Shown here: piece after piece, positions 1 to 10,982 of the stretch
Position numbering within the stretch: position 1 is the first letter of the stretch
How the letters are laid out: every line of letters begins with the position of its first letter
DNA from: Heterocephalus glaber
Taxonomy: Eukaryota > Chordata > Mammalia > Rodentia > Bathyergidae
Length of the DNA stretch: 64,000 bases
Direction of reading: 5' to 3'
Assembly: GCF_000247695.1 (NCBI RefSeq)
Contig: NW_004624743.1
Span: 1,278,113 to 1,342,112 of the forward strand
Position numbers and translations under genes: made by a program
The notes under the pieces: generated by a model
Databases searched by the model: none
Told to the model about the DNA's origin: nothing
What the model saw: the letters and a program-made list of their open reading frames with translations, nothing else

Positions 1-1558
1 GGAGACGCCCCTGCCCAGTATTAGCGGGCTATGAGTGGCACCTGCTTCTTGCCTTCCCTAATTCGGCTATACTGTTTTATACAGAGTCAGACCAAAGCCC
101 TGTGTGACTCAGACAGGCATGTCAGCTGGCAGAGTTGGGCTAGCATTGCTCCTTTGCTAATGGCTGTCACCGAGGCCAAAGTCCTGGTGTGTGAAGTGGC
201 AGAGCTCTGCTGAGTTAACCTGCCCCGAGGTCAGCGTGACCCCAATTAAAACACTTTCTCCTGAATTATGGCTTCTCACAGCCCCTATGCGTTGCTTGCT
301 AATTGCACCCAGACCCAGTTCCTGTTTGTTCTACCCTAGCAAGATAAGCAGTGCTTCCTCCCGGACAGCCCTGCCTGGCGCCATCATGCCAGGTGTTCGG
401 CAGTAATTCACTAGATGCTTTCAAAGCACACCCTGCTCCCTATTGATTGCTTAGGGACAAGCAGTTCAGGTTTAAATGTGAAGTAAAGGGGTTTATGTTA
501 ATCATTATCCAGAGCTTCCTTTCTTTGTCTTTGTATTTCTGATTGCTCGAGCCTAATCTTCAGAGGCAGAGGCCACTGCCCTTAGTAAGTCTCTTCATTA
601 ACTGCTAACAAAGCTCAACGAGGCATTCAGCCTCATCTTTTCCCTACCTACGGGGCCCCTGTCCCAATTCCCCACGCTGAGACACCCAGCCAACTGCTGT
701 TGGGGAACCGGCAATGGCCAATCTGGCTTCTTCGAGCTGAATGGGGTCGGAGTGCAGAGCAGTGGGTGGGAGCCTCTACGGGGGATCATCTGGGCCTAGC
801 GGGAGAAGTCTGGCATCACCTGGTGTTTGGCAGCCACTGGGCAAGAATACACACGCTTTACCAAGAGATGAAAGGATGTATGGCCAAAACATGAGCGAGA
901 GAATGGAAAGGCAAATTGGGGAGGAGCCCATCTGCACTGCTTTTAAAGGCTGGAAGAGCAACCGCAACCCGCTGACCCTTAGAATTGTCAGCGGGGGTCA
1001 GTGACTGCAGCCCCCTCTTGTATGTCTAGCCCATCTTGTCACTCATACGTATCTCTAGCTATGTCCTCCTGTTGTGGGGTGCTCAAGAGGTCCACTGAGG
1101 GGAACCGGAAATTGAGAAGTCCTCCATGGGTCTCCTTTGACAAACCGGCCTAAGGAGTGGCTGGCACCCAAGTCCCAGGTCCCCAGAGGCACGGGGGTCT
1201 GTCCAGAGTTGAAAAGCATTCAGGCCGCTCTCAGTGATCCACGGGGCCACCCTTCCCACACAGATCACCTCAAGTGTGTAACAGCTGCTGCCTGGAACAT
1301 GGGCAGCCAGCTCGGGATGGGGGAAGTCTGCATCCACCAGGAAGAGTGGTGCACACAGACACCAGATACGGTGACGGGAGTGCTCTCCAGCCGTCCCCTG
1401 GCCTCTACACCCGAGGAAGCCCGCTGTGGCTGGGCCGCAGTGGACAGGCGTCACGAGGTCCAAGGGGCCACGCACACCGGACCACAGCAGGCTGGCCCTG
1501 CCCTCCGACCGCGCCCCCATGCCCCAGCTGAGCACCCACAGGAGGAGAGGCGACTCAC
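1..1558 (-). other. SERINC5: SERINC5 intron 2, donor-proximal part
   Basis: This is the sequence downstream of coding exon 2 on the minus strand. It begins with the donor GTGAGT (complement of 1553-1558) and runs off the left edge. I looked on the minus strand for the next SERINC5 exon and did not find it. No SINE or LTR is recognisable here; the segment from about 1080 to 1550 is GC-rich and therefore holds long chance open frames. No other gene is supported. Confidence 0.75.
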
Positions 1559-1726
1559 ATGCTCCCGCATGGCCTTGGCCACGGTGGGCGACATCATCAG
1601 GCAGCACAGCAGGACGACCAGGATGAAGTAGAGCGCGTACATGAAGCGGGTGGTCCGCGACTGTCGGATCTTGGGGCAGCAGCTGCAGCAGAGAGAGCAC
1701 CCCGCCGTCCCGCAGCAGCAGGCCAG
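1559..1726 (-). CDS. SERINC5: SERINC5 coding exon 2 (Cys-rich N terminus and first membrane helix)
   Basis: SERINC5 is a multipass membrane protein of the serine-incorporator (TDE1/TMS) family. It sits mainly at the plasma membrane, is reported to act in lipid scrambling, and is known as a host restriction factor that lowers infectivity of some retroviral particles. This exon is 168 nt, 56 codons, phase 0 at both ends. It has acceptor ...CCCTTCCAG before 1726 and donor GTGAGT after 1559. The translation opens with the cysteine-rich LACCCGTAGCSLCCSCCPKI, then RQSRTTRF, then a hydrophobic helix MYALYFILVVLLCCLMM, and ends TVAKAMREH. These features match residues 10-65 of SERINC5 as I remember them; the SERINC paralogues share the Cys cluster but differ in the flanks. 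It joins in frame to exon 1 at 30513-30539. No frameshift or stop is present. Confidence 0.93.
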
Positions 1727-2849
1727 CTGGAAGGGACATCAAGAGCTCAGAATGTGACGCTGCAACATGACAGGAAACGCACAGCCGCCCCTTCCCGCTG
1801 GACGTAGCCTGCGACCTGGTCCTTCCCCTGGTCGCACACCTGCGTCCTTTGCCATAAAGCAGCAGGCGTAGGCACAGGCTGCCCCTCAGCTCTGTGAGCT
1901 GGTCCAGCACGCACACGGACCCAAGGAAGGGAGGTGCCGCCAGTCTGTGCATGGGGTCGGGCTGGCAACTCGCAGCTTCGGGGACGCCCACGGACTGAGG
2001 CTTGAGCCCACGGGTCTGCACCAGCTCTGGGTGGTCAGGGCCAGGGCTGGACTGGGCTGCAGGAGGCCCTGCTGCTGTCATCCAGGGAGCCTGCATCCCA
2101 CGCACGCCTGCGGTCCTCCACGTCACAGGATGAGCACCTCCAGGCCCCCGAGCTGGGTGCCGGCCGAGCTCTCCCCAGACGGGTCTCACACCGAGATGAG
2201 TGACAAGCACCAAGCAGAAGATGGCCCGCCCACGACAAACAGGAAAGCCACACTTCCTCGGACGGAGTCACCTCTCCAGACAGAACAGAGGGCGAGGAAG
2301 GGGCCGAGAACACGAAAAACGAGGAACAGGGGGGAAGAACATGCAAAACAGGAAGCGGAGCACCAGACCAGGGCTTGGGGACACCCGACCCTGAGACCAG
2401 CCGTGTGAGAGGCCAGGGCTGCGCCAGCCGCCGGGCAGGGCACACGGAACGACTTGAGGCGCAGGGGGACCGGTGGCTCCGCCCCTGCATGGGAGCCTCT
2501 CGCCCTAAGGTGCAGAGCGGGCAGGGACGGGTCAGGGTGCAGGGAGCCCTCGGCCTCTCAACCACACGACCTCTCCCTGGGGACACGGGCCTTTAACAAA
2601 GCACTGACGAAAACTAAAAAGGCCCGGGCCCCTGGTTTGTACAGCAGCTGTGGTGACCGGGCAGCTGCCCGCACCGCATCACACAGCCCCGGAAGCCACC
2701 CCGTGCTCCGGCTTCACTGCCCAGGTCTGCTCTGATCCCCGCAGCTGTCCTCCTGGGAGCAGCCTCCTGCACTCACATGGCCAGTTACTCCACGCGGGCC
2801 AGCAGACGCGCACACGCAGAGGGGGTTGAGCACCGCTCCCTGCGTGGTG

Positions 2850-3010
2850 GGTTCTGTGGGTCTGTCTTCCGGTACCACGGACAGAACCCAGGGCCTCTGC
2901 ACTGCACTCCATCCCCAACTCTGCTCCCCCTTTTCAAGACAGGGCCTTGCTAAGTCTTGGACTCAAACTTGTGATCCTCCTGCCTCTGGGCTCACAAGAC
3001 TACACGTATT
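2850..3010 (-). repeat. ID relic followed by B1 relic, both antisense
   Basis: A worn antisense ID (ggtaccacggacagaaccca ... actccatccccaac) lies next to an antisense B1 (agacagggccttgctaag ... gatcctcctgcctctggg). Both are diverged, and the ID has lost its clean A box. Confidence 0.6.
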
Positions 3011-3116
3011 TTTATGGGCTTCTTGACAACCACTTGTCTGGATTTTCAATCTCTGGTTTTGTTGATCTCATTCACTCATGTGTCCAAGTATTTCCCTGTC
3101 CCCCCTCCTTCTCTCA

Positions 3117-3131
3117 ATACACACATGCACA

Positions 3132-3172
<41 letters not shown>
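3117..3172. repeat. (CA)n microsatellite
   Basis: About 25 CA units, with a few CG and TG interruptions at the left end. Confidence 0.97.
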
Positions 3173-3175
<3 letters not shown>

Positions 3176-3203
3176 CCCCGCCCACCGCCCAGCTTGACTG
3201 TCC

Positions 3204-3250
3204 GCCGCCTCCTCCTCCTCCTCCTCCTCCGCCCCCTCCTCCGCCCTCCG
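3204..3250. repeat. (CTC)n pyrimidine tract
   Basis: CTC triplets with interspersed CCG and CCC, only about 30 bases after the CA tract. The plus strand is nearly pure pyrimidine. Confidence 0.9.
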
Positions 3251-3810
3251 ACCCCTCCCAGTCCTCACCCTCCTCTGCTGTCCGAGCCCTGTGGTCTGAG
3301 CCAGCAGGCCTCACTGCACTTCCGATTGAAATGCATGAACAAAAGAAACCCCGGGAGCAGACGTGACCCTCGGAGCCCTGGTGGACAAGGCTCAGTCCCG
3401 ACACGTCGCCACCGGGGGGCACTGGCGCGCTCCACAGGCCTGGGCGGGGGCTCCAGCCCTGACGCAACAGGGCCAACCTGCAAACTGAAAGCCGAAATAA
3501 CCCTTCTCTCTGCAGCGGCTCATCTCCCCGTCTGGACCGATGCAGGAAGCTGACACCGTTAGCCCTCCCGCAACGGGGCTGCTCTGAGCTCATGACCTCC
3601 ACAGAGGGCCACGAGCCAGGCCCCACCTCCTCACATCACCACGGGCCGCGGGGCCATTCAACGGCAAACTGCGACCAGGGCTGTGATTACGAAGAGGGGA
3701 AGACACGGCCACACTGCCTTACTCCCTCTCCGTCATTAAAGTCATGCGTCATCACATGGACCAGTTTCCAAATTTTACTCTGCACTTGGACTCTGTATTT
3801 AAAAAATATG
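3251..3810. other. intronic, no element recognised
   Basis: GC-rich single-copy-looking sequence within SERINC5 intron 1. I see no repeat family, splice-flanked exon or RNA gene. Confidence 0.5.
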
Positions 3811-3900
3811 GCAGCCCGGAGTGTGGCTCAGGGTACAGCGCTTGTCTAGCATGTGCAAGGCATTGGGTTCTAACCACACCACAAGAAATAAAAATTTTTT
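3811..3900 (+). repeat. ID-like SINE
   Basis: The A-box-like gtgtggctcagggtacagcg and the B-box-like gggttctaaccacaccac are followed by an A/T-rich tail. It belongs to the 'gcttgtctagcatgtgcaagg' subtype, distinct from the younger 'ggttccgccgcctgcc' subtype elsewhere in the window. Confidence 0.75.
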
Positions 3901-4374
3901 AAATGTATGTGCACTTAGAAGTGCACAAGTGTACACGAACACACATGTACCAAATATGACAGTTCGACAGTGGTCTTTCTTTTAGCCAGATGTTATTCTT
4001 CAAAGCAAACTGTGCCAGTAACCAAGAGAACAAACACATTACCTTAAATGAAACACGGATACCCAGATGTAGATATAGATACAGATATATCAGGAAGAAA
4101 TTCAAAACCACATTCATTCATGAAAAATGTTTATCTGAGCATTCTACAAGTTCGCAGAGGCCTGCTGGCTGACCAGTTGTTTCTGGAAGAACAGAACTTA
4201 GAACAAAGCAGGGTCCTCGCCAGCCCCTTCCACTGACAGCCTTGTTGCCCTGGGGAGGCTACGCACTGTGGCAGGCAGGGTGGAAGGTCAATCTGACCAG
4301 CTTTGGGATCCACCCTGGGATTGGCAGAGCAGGCTCCTGGGTGTGTCTGGGAGTCATGGAGCCATGACCTTGGG

Positions 4375-4608
4375 TCTCTATCTGCTCCCTGGCCCCTTCC
4401 GCTCTGGCCCTGTTCCCTGCTCTGCTTCCTGGCCACCAGGAATGGAGCAGCTTTGTTCCTCCTCACCCTTCCGCCATGATGGCTCTGCCTTGGAGCCAGC
4501 TGACCAGAGACTGAATCCTCTCAAACTGTGAGCCACATGCAACCTCTCCTCCTTTAAGTTGTGGGTGTTGAGTATTATCTCCAGCATGGAGAATGCCAGC
4601 TAATACCC
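4375..4608 (+). mobile_element. MaLR-type LTR, 3' part
   Basis: It shows the LTR wording shared with copies at 17.6 kb, 45.4 kb and 47.3 kb: 'cttccgccatgatg', 'ggagccagctgacc', 'ctgaatcctctcaaactgtg', 'cctcctttaagttgtgggtg' and a terminal 'gctaatacc'. The region from 4230 may hold the diverged 5' part. The usual AATAAA site is mutated here (CACATGCAA). Confidence 0.75.
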
Positions 4609-4954
4609 TCACCCTGATCCTCACCCGAAAAACTAGACATACCGACTCGTGGCTAGCCTGAGCCTAGGACCAGTGCCCTGGCCCCTGGCTCCAGAAGACA
4701 TAAGCCTTTGGTGAACAACTCAGGCCTCAAAACACAAATGCAGACACAGCCCGAGAGCGAAGCTGAAAGCTCCCGAGGAACGGTGGGTGACGAAGGTGCA
4801 TCTGTGCGGGTTCATCAGACATACAACGCCCTGCGTTGCTGGGCACTGACGCTGGGGAGGCTACACATGTGGGGGGCTGATCACCCGTGGGAGATCAGTG
4901 CTGTACCTCCTCAATTTTGCCATTAATCTAAAACTGCTCTGACAAATCAAGCCT

Positions 4955-5093
4955 TTTGTTTTGGTTTGGTTTGATTTTTTTGTTTTCTGAGACAGGGTCT
5001 CATTAAGTTGCTCAGGCTGGTCTTAAGTTTCCAGTCTTCCTGCTTCAGCCTTCCAGAATGCTGAGATTGCAGATGTGTGCGCCACACCCAGCA
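4955..5093 (-). repeat. B1 SINE, antisense
   Basis: T/G-rich tail complement, then gagacagggtctcattaagt, tgctcaggctgg, cctgcttcagcc, gctgagattgcaga and the promoter-end complement 'gccacacccagc'. Nearly full length. Confidence 0.9.
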
Positions 5094-5569
5094 TAAAGAC
5101 TATTTTTTAAGAATAAAATAATAATCATAATAAAAGAGCAAAACAGTGCCTGCCCATCCAGGGCTCAGACAGATGCTGAGTGAGTAATTCAGGGTGAAGT
5201 CATGATGACAGTGCTGGGCAGCTGGGTCCCCGGCCCGAGTCTCTCCACTGCCTCACAGAGTGCAGGGCTGTCTGGCGAGGCCTCTCCTGGAAGAAACCAC
5301 CACAGCCTCAGGAGTCCGCTTGATGCACTGGCACTGCCAGGACCCAACCGGAACTCCGAGTGCCGGGCGAGTGCTCTCCCCAGGGCAATCCCGGCCTGGC
5401 ACCCTCTCTGCAGGGCAACACCTCAGCCCTTCCAGAAACTTGCTGCAGACCCTGCGGCAGGCGCAGGGCAGGCCCCACAGGGAGCCGGGCTCTCACTGCA
5501 CAGGCCCAGGCATCCGGCATCCAAGGTGCTCTGTACCACAGAACACCACTGCGAGGAGGAAATCAGGAT

Positions 5570-6190
5570 CCAGAGCTGGACTGCACTTCCTCAAAGATCT
5601 CTCTTTCCCAATTCTCTCTCTTTGTATTTTCAGCTTTTATTTTCCATTTGCCCCTGCTTGGCACACAGTGACTCCAATCCTTGTGGGGAGCCGGTGCACG
5701 CACTTAGCACATCTCCATCCTGCTTTACAGCCCTTCCCCTCCACCTCCTGGTCCCCTCCCATTTGTAAAACATCCATCTCCCTGATTCCTATTCCTGTCT
5801 TTTATTTTGCTCTCTATTTATTCTCTGGGTTTCTCATATAAGAGAAATCTTGCAACATCTAAGCTTTTGTGTCTGTTTTATTTCACTGAACAAGTAAAAT
5901 AAACTTAATCTTTCTCAAGGTGCATCTACTTTCCTAGGAATGTCTCAGGTTTATCTTCCTTTATGGCAGAGTAGCACTGCACTGTGTGTAAACACCGTGT
6001 TTTCTTTATCCGTGCATCTGCTGATGGACACAGAAGCTGCTTCCAAGATTTAGCTAAGGTGAGTTGTTCTGCTATTAACCTGGGTGTGCATGGATGGCTG
6101 TAACACGACGTCTCTATTCCGACACTGAAGTGCTGATCCCCTGGGCCTCCGAATGTGGCCCACTACACATGGGCACAAGGTCGTGAGAGA
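5570..6190 (-). mobile_element. L1 3' end, antisense, degenerate
   Basis: It reads as the complement of an L1 3' tail: ccctcccatttgtaaaac, 'tttatttcactgaacaagta', 'gcagagtagcactgcactgt', 'gtgttttctttatccgtgca', 'ctgctgatggacacagaagc'. This is the familiar L1 3' terminal wording, and no open frame remains. Confidence 0.65.
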
Positions 6191-7261
6191 GGTAATTCAG
6201 GGCAAGTAAGGTCAGTGGGTTTCTCTCCAGCCCAGGGGCACACACAGACACAGGGCCATCGAGGCCGCAGCAGGGGAGCCACCCCTTCGAGTTAGGGGAT
6301 TAATGTGAGGATCAACACCGCTCGCTGTTCAGACCCCGCTGCGGAACTGCTGCGCAGCCCTGCCTGGCACTCACGGTGCATACGAGGCACACAAGTGAAC
6401 ATTAGGCAGCCGTGAGGCGCCAGGGCTCAGGTGCTGGGGCGCAGAGGGAGCCTTCCACAGCCCCGGGACCCCACGAACACCACTTCCCTTCCTCCCGCCT
6501 AGGGTGGGCTGGGGACACTGCTGTCCTGACAGTGACCTGGGTCTCAGGGGACACGGCCTCCGCAGGGTGGGGACTCCTCAATGAGAGACGCCACACCCCG
6601 CCAGCGCTGTGAGTGGGCCAGATGGGGAGCAAACCTCACTGGGAGAGACGCCTCCCGCCCCTCGGCTTCCGGACACAGGAGCCTGGCAGAGCTGAACAGA
6701 GGCCGGAGGGCTTCTGCCCGCTGCAAGGGCGATGCCCTGCTTGGAGCCATGGGGATGAGGGGCCCCAAAGCTCTCCCAGACGCTTGGCTCCGAGCGGCCC
6801 AAGGCTCCTCAGACCCTCACCTCAGGGGGCCCGAGCTTCAGGGATGCAAGCGCCACCCGCCCTGCATGCCGCCTGAGTGCCCACCACCTTCCTGCTCCTT
6901 CCAGAGCTCAAGGCCACCCCGGGGCCCTGTGCCAGGGCGAGCATGTGAGCAGTCTGCTTGGCTCTGGACAGCAGCGCTCCCTGGAACGCCGACCCAGGGC
7001 CACTGGCGCCCCAGCGCCCTCCCGAGCCTCAGGGCTCAGCCCCTGTGAGCAGCAGCAGGGCGAGGGCCAGGGCACCAGACACTGACGCCACCCAAGCTGC
7101 TGACCAGTCATCGGCCTGCGCAGACTTCGTGCTGCACAGTCCCAGACCAGGAGCGGGGAACATGGCTTGTTACGTGGATTCCTCCCACACAAACAAATAT
7201 GGGCGACCTGGTGAACCCTGCTCAACCTAGAGCAAGGTTAGGTGACAACAACTAGTGCTTA
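6191..7261. other. intronic, no element recognised
   Basis: GC-rich sequence. Long open frames on both strands overlap each other and show no homology that I recognise; base composition explains them. Confidence 0.5.
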
Positions 7262-7400
7262 GCCAGGGGTGGGGGTGCATGCCTGTAATCCCAGCACTGG
7301 GGAGGCTGAGGCAGGAGGACCAGCATGAGTTCAAGACAGCTTGGGCTACACAGTGAGTTCAAGGCCAGCCTGCACTTCATCTCGTTCTCTGCAAGGTACC
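7262..7400 (+). repeat. B1 SINE with internal duplication
   Basis: 'catgcctgtaatcccagcac', 'ggaggctgaggcaggaggac', then two successive copies of the 'gttcaag(g/a)cagc(c/t)tg' unit. This is the rodent B1 internal duplication. Confidence 0.9.
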
Positions 7401-7424
7401 ACAGCTGTTACTGTTGTTGTGTTA

Positions 7425-7510
7425 CCCATTATTATCACCCCTGTTTAACAGAGAGAAGACCAGGGCTCGGAGAGGTTGGGCAATCTGAGGTCACACAGCA
7501 CATGATACAC
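7425..7510 (-). repeat. MIR relic, antisense
   Basis: 'attattatcacccctgttta' followed by 'ctcggagaggttgggcaatc' and 'tgaggtcacacagcacatg' matches the complement of the MIR core (TGTGTGACCTTGGGCAAG ... CTGTAAAATGGGGATAATAA) as I remember it. Confidence 0.7.
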
Positions 7511-8569
7511 AGTGCTCAGTCCAGGGGGACACCGAGGACCTCAAACCTGGGTGTTCAATGAAAAACTCTTTGATTGCTTAAATCATGGTGGGCTCACACT
7601 GAGGAAAACAATGCACCCGAAGACATAACCACTCGGGCTGTGCAGAAACACCTGCCACAGTAGAAAGAGTCCGCACTATTCACCGGAAACAGTTCACAGC
7701 ACCCGGGCACACAGTCCAGCAGAATCCAGGGACAAACAGGACAAGACAGAGATCAGCAGCAGGGGCAGCAGCCCCGGAGGCTGCGCCCAAGCCAGCAGGG
7801 TACAGGTACTGCAGGACCGTGTGATTATGCTGCTCTGTAGCTCCTGAACTCCACAACAAGCATGTACCTTTTAATTAGCAAAACACGAACAAGTTTCTGG
7901 GAAGAAAACAAGCAGCATTCCTGTTCCATCTTGTGGGTAATCAGCTAGAAAATATTTGTTAAATGAATCACCAGGCAGCTAGAAAACAGTGCAAGTGCAC
8001 GTGGGGAACTAAAGTACAAAAATCCCTACTGCACTGTTGTTACACTGTTACGCGTTCACACAGACAAGGTAACTCCCTAAGCCTGCTGCAGCCATGAGCA
8101 GATGGTTACAAATGAGCCTCACCTTGGCAGAGTCTGAAGCAATCCAACATGAAATGGAAAAAACGTAACAGCTACCTACTAGATCAGGAAGTTGAACAGG
8201 AACTCAAGCACCTAACAAGCCCAGAAAGGAGCTGTGATGTTGCCTTTCCTTCGGCTTCCTCACATCTGAGTTCCGCGAGCCCAGAGGCTGCCAGGCTGCG
8301 GACGTCCAGGAGGGCAGTGCAGGTGGCGGTGGCTGCAGCCTCTCTCACAAGGTGTCCACCAGGCTCTCCATTACCAGGTGGCAGCTGGACTCTTCCAATC
8401 ACTCCACCACCCCACTTTCTATCTACTCCTACACCTCATTAAAAAGTACCACGCTTTCCTCAGTCTGCTTATCCAAAGTTTCGCTGGGAGGGTACAGGAT
8501 GCCAGCGCCCTCCGCTAGCCAAGGTCCCAAAGTATTCCCTGGAAAATTCCAGAAATAACAAGTAACTTT
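7511..8569. other. intronic, no element recognised
   Basis: Mixed-composition sequence with nothing that I can assign to a gene or repeat family. Confidence 0.45.
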
Positions 8570-8780
8570 CACTACAGTCCACTGTTGCACTGTCCTATGA
8601 CTATTTATTTCTACTGCACATGTTTGCAGTACAGAACAATAACACCCATTGCGTGGGTTCCATTACACATAAGGCACCTTGCTTCCTTTTTCATCCCCTT
8701 CGCCTCCCTCCATCGCCTGGCCCTCCCCTTCTGCAAAGCTCTACGTTGTCTATTACCGTCTACTGCGCCTCACTGGCAAG
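8570..8780 (-). mobile_element. L1 3' terminus, antisense
   Basis: 'gcacatgtttgcagtacaga', 'acacccattgcgtgggttcc', 'cctccctccatcgcctggcc' parallels the antisense L1 end at 62.95 kb (gtgcatgtttgtggtacata ... ttccctcccc). Confidence 0.6.
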
Positions 8781-9962
8781 CTGACCGCACCGAGCACACA
8801 GGAAAGCCGGGTGCTGGGTGCAGGCAGCTCTGGTCCCCACCGTGGCTGAAGCACTCACGGTGGCCCTGACCCCTCCTGACCCAGGAGGGGACCGCTGTCC
8901 ACCTGAGAACTTAGTGCACAGAACCCGAGCTCCTCAGGCTGGACAGCAAACCAAGTGCTCGTAGGAAACACGGTCTCGCCTGAGGACGCGGCACAGCCCG
9001 GCCACACGGCCCTGCCCCAGCTTAGCCAGGCGGGACACTCTGCCGCCCTCAGGGGAGGAGCCACTGCAGACACACCGGGCCCAGGTGGGAAGGCCAGCCC
9101 GGCCCAGCCCTGGCTTCCAAGAAAACTCTGCACTCGGCCATCCGGGGAGCACAGACTGCTCTACCTTAGCCCCCAGACTCCTCCAGGCAACGAATCCTCT
9201 GAAGCCAGGCCACCCCCAGTGGCCATGCTCTCCCCAGCCCATGCTGGTTCTGCTCAGAGCCAGTCGGCCCGTTTGCTGGCACTGAATAAACAGCCTCTGT
9301 TCCCCCAAGATGGGCCAGTGGTTTCTCTGCTCCCGGGAGGACCCGTGTCCAGCCCGCCTCTCACACTCAGCACTGCTGGCTCCGGGGCCTCACTGTCCGG
9401 GGCAGCGTCCCTGGGGTGACCTCCCCGTCCCTGCCACACATGATGAGCAGAAAAGTCTCCCGGCAGTTGATCCAGACCTGAAAGCACAAACTCAGGGTCC
9501 ATAGCAGAAGCCGCAGAGTCGGACAGCCTGGTGCCACCCCAGCCCATGCCAAGGACAGCACCCCGCCCCTCAGGAGAGGGGGTTCTGTGTCGAGGACGCC
9601 ACCCTCGCCTGCTGGGACCAGTGCTCTCTTTCTGCCTTTATTTCCATGAAGGAAAACAGGGCATCCTCAAAGCAGCTCAGAACAGAGTTGGCCAGGGGCA
9701 CCAAGTTCCAGAAGAAAAAGCATGTAAGCAAACGAAGCCCAGACATTCACAATGGAAAAGTCCATGGAAATAGAAAAGAAACATTTGCATCACATGTAAC
9801 ACATTTTTATCGTCGGTACAGGACATGTCTGCAATGCATGATGGCTATGTTCATCTTGGGGAGTCGGTGCCCATGTATCTCGCAGCTCCTTTGGTTCGCC
9901 TTCCCTTGCTCTGCCCTCAGAAAATTAGTTTCAAATATTCTCATCAAAAAGAGAGAGGGGAG
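8781..9962. other. intronic, no element recognised
   Basis: GC-rich sequence with many overlapping chance frames. No supported exon, RNA gene or repeat. Confidence 0.45.
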
Positions 9963-10060
9963 GGCTGGGGATTTAGCTCAGTGGTTCCGGCGTCTGCCTC
10001 ACAAGCAGAAGGACCGAGGTTAGATTCCCGGAACCAAAAATTAAAAATTTTTTTAAAAAA
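9963..10060 (+). repeat. ID SINE (young subtype)
   Basis: gggctggggatttagctcag, ggttccggcgtctgcctcac, a B box decayed to 'ggttagattcccgg', and an A/T tail. The body derives from a tRNA. Confidence 0.93.
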
Positions 10061-10074
10061 GAAGAGATGAGAAA

Positions 10075-10209
10075 GCCAGGCCTGGTGGCACACACCTACC
10101 ATCCCAGCACTCAGGAGGCTGAGGCAGGAGATCACTGAGAGTTTGAGGCCACTCTCTGGGCTACACAGGGAGTTCAAAGCCAGCCTGGAATACACAGTGG
10201 GACCCTGTC
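10075..10209 (+). repeat. B1 SINE with internal duplication
   Basis: gccaggcctggtggcacaca, 'tcccagcactcaggaggctg', two 'gtttgaggccac / gttcaaagccag' units and 'gggaccctgtct'. Its tail is the target of the U6 insertion that follows. Confidence 0.92.
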
Positions 10210-10224
10210 TCAAATCGGAGAGTT

Positions 10225-10254
10225 GTGCTTGCTTCGGCAGCACATACACTAAAA
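10225..10254 (+). pseudogene. U6 snRNA retrocopy, 5' 30 nt only (tailless)
   Basis: The 30 bases reproduce the 5' end of U6 snRNA (stem-loop 'gcttcggcagc' then 'acatacactaaaa') with two transitions, and stop at the internal AAAA around U6 nucleotide 30. Imperfect 16-bp direct repeats flank it: TCAAATCGGAGAGTTG at 10210-10225 and TCAAATTGGAGAGTTG at 10255-10270 (15/16 identical). This is the mark of L1-type target-primed insertion. It lacks the rest of U6 and cannot act as an snRNA. Confidence 0.88.
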
Positions 10255-10270
10255 TCAAATTGGAGAGTTG

Positions 10271-10807
10271 CAGGTTCAAGGGCTTGGCTGGGAGCGTGCT
10301 CGTCCCCACAGAGTTCTCTGCCAGCCACAGCGTGCGAGCCCTGCAGACGCGCCACTGTACTGCAGACGCAGTCAGACAACAAACACCTGTCTCATGCTTC
10401 CCAGTGAGCAGGCACTGGGTGAGGGGAGCAGCATCATCCCTGCCCTCGGGACACTTTGGTTCTAGTGGATTTTAGTCACACTCAGTGTCCAGAAAATGCG
10501 CCCCACCGTGGGCATGCTCCAGAGTCCAGGACAAAGCCCCTGACCCAACACAGCTGTCATTTCCCTGAAGGAGAGCTGAGGCCAGAAAGCCCAGGGTGTG
10601 GATCCAGCCAGCAATGGGCCTGGGGGACAAGGGAGCCATGCTGGTGCGAACAGCTCTGCAAGGAGGAAGAGGATCAGCCGCCACTTGGCCCCGTGCCACA
10701 CTGCGGTCCCCATGGTGCTGTGTGTCACTGGGAACAGACACTCAGATGGCCAACGCAGGTCAGAGTATGCAGCTGAAGGGTGCCTTGCAGGCCCGGTGAG
10801 AAGCTAT
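10271..10807. other. intronic, no element recognised
   Basis: Single-copy-looking sequence between the U6 fragment and the next SINE. Nothing assignable. Confidence 0.5.
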
Positions 10808-10982
10808 ATGGAGCCGGGCCTGGGCCCAGGCCTCTGGGAGGCTGAGGCGGGAGGATCACAGGCTCCAGTCCTGCTGGACAACTTAGGGAAGCCCTGTCTC
10901 AAAACAAAAAAGAAAAGGGAGGTTTGGAACTTGGCTCAGTGGCAGAGCGCACATGGGTCTGACCTCAGTACCACAAGAAAAA
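10808..10982 (+). repeat. B1-ID composite SINE
   Basis: A B1 body (gccgggcctgggcccagg ... ggaggctgaggcgggaggat ... gccctgtctcaaaa), a short A-rich linker, then an ID-type body with 'ggctcagtggcagagcgcac' and 'gacctcagtaccacaag'. The same order and spacing recur at 12.06, 17.87, 22.33, 41.09, 54.03 and 56.65 kb. Confidence 0.85.

Noticed and set aside
1083..2213. A 376-codon minus-strand open frame covering SERINC5 exon 2
   Set aside because: It reads exon 2 in the wrong phase (the true phase gives the Cys cluster and first helix) and runs through both splice sites.
2947..3626. Open frames with poly-His, poly-Pro, poly-Gly or poly-Val/Cys runs
   Set aside because: They are translations of the CA and CTC microsatellites.
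9963..10045. tRNA gene candidates at the ID elements (intact A and B boxes)
   Set aside because: The bodies continue into ID-specific sequence and poly-A tails, occur many times and are flanked by target duplications. They are SINEs, not tRNA genes.
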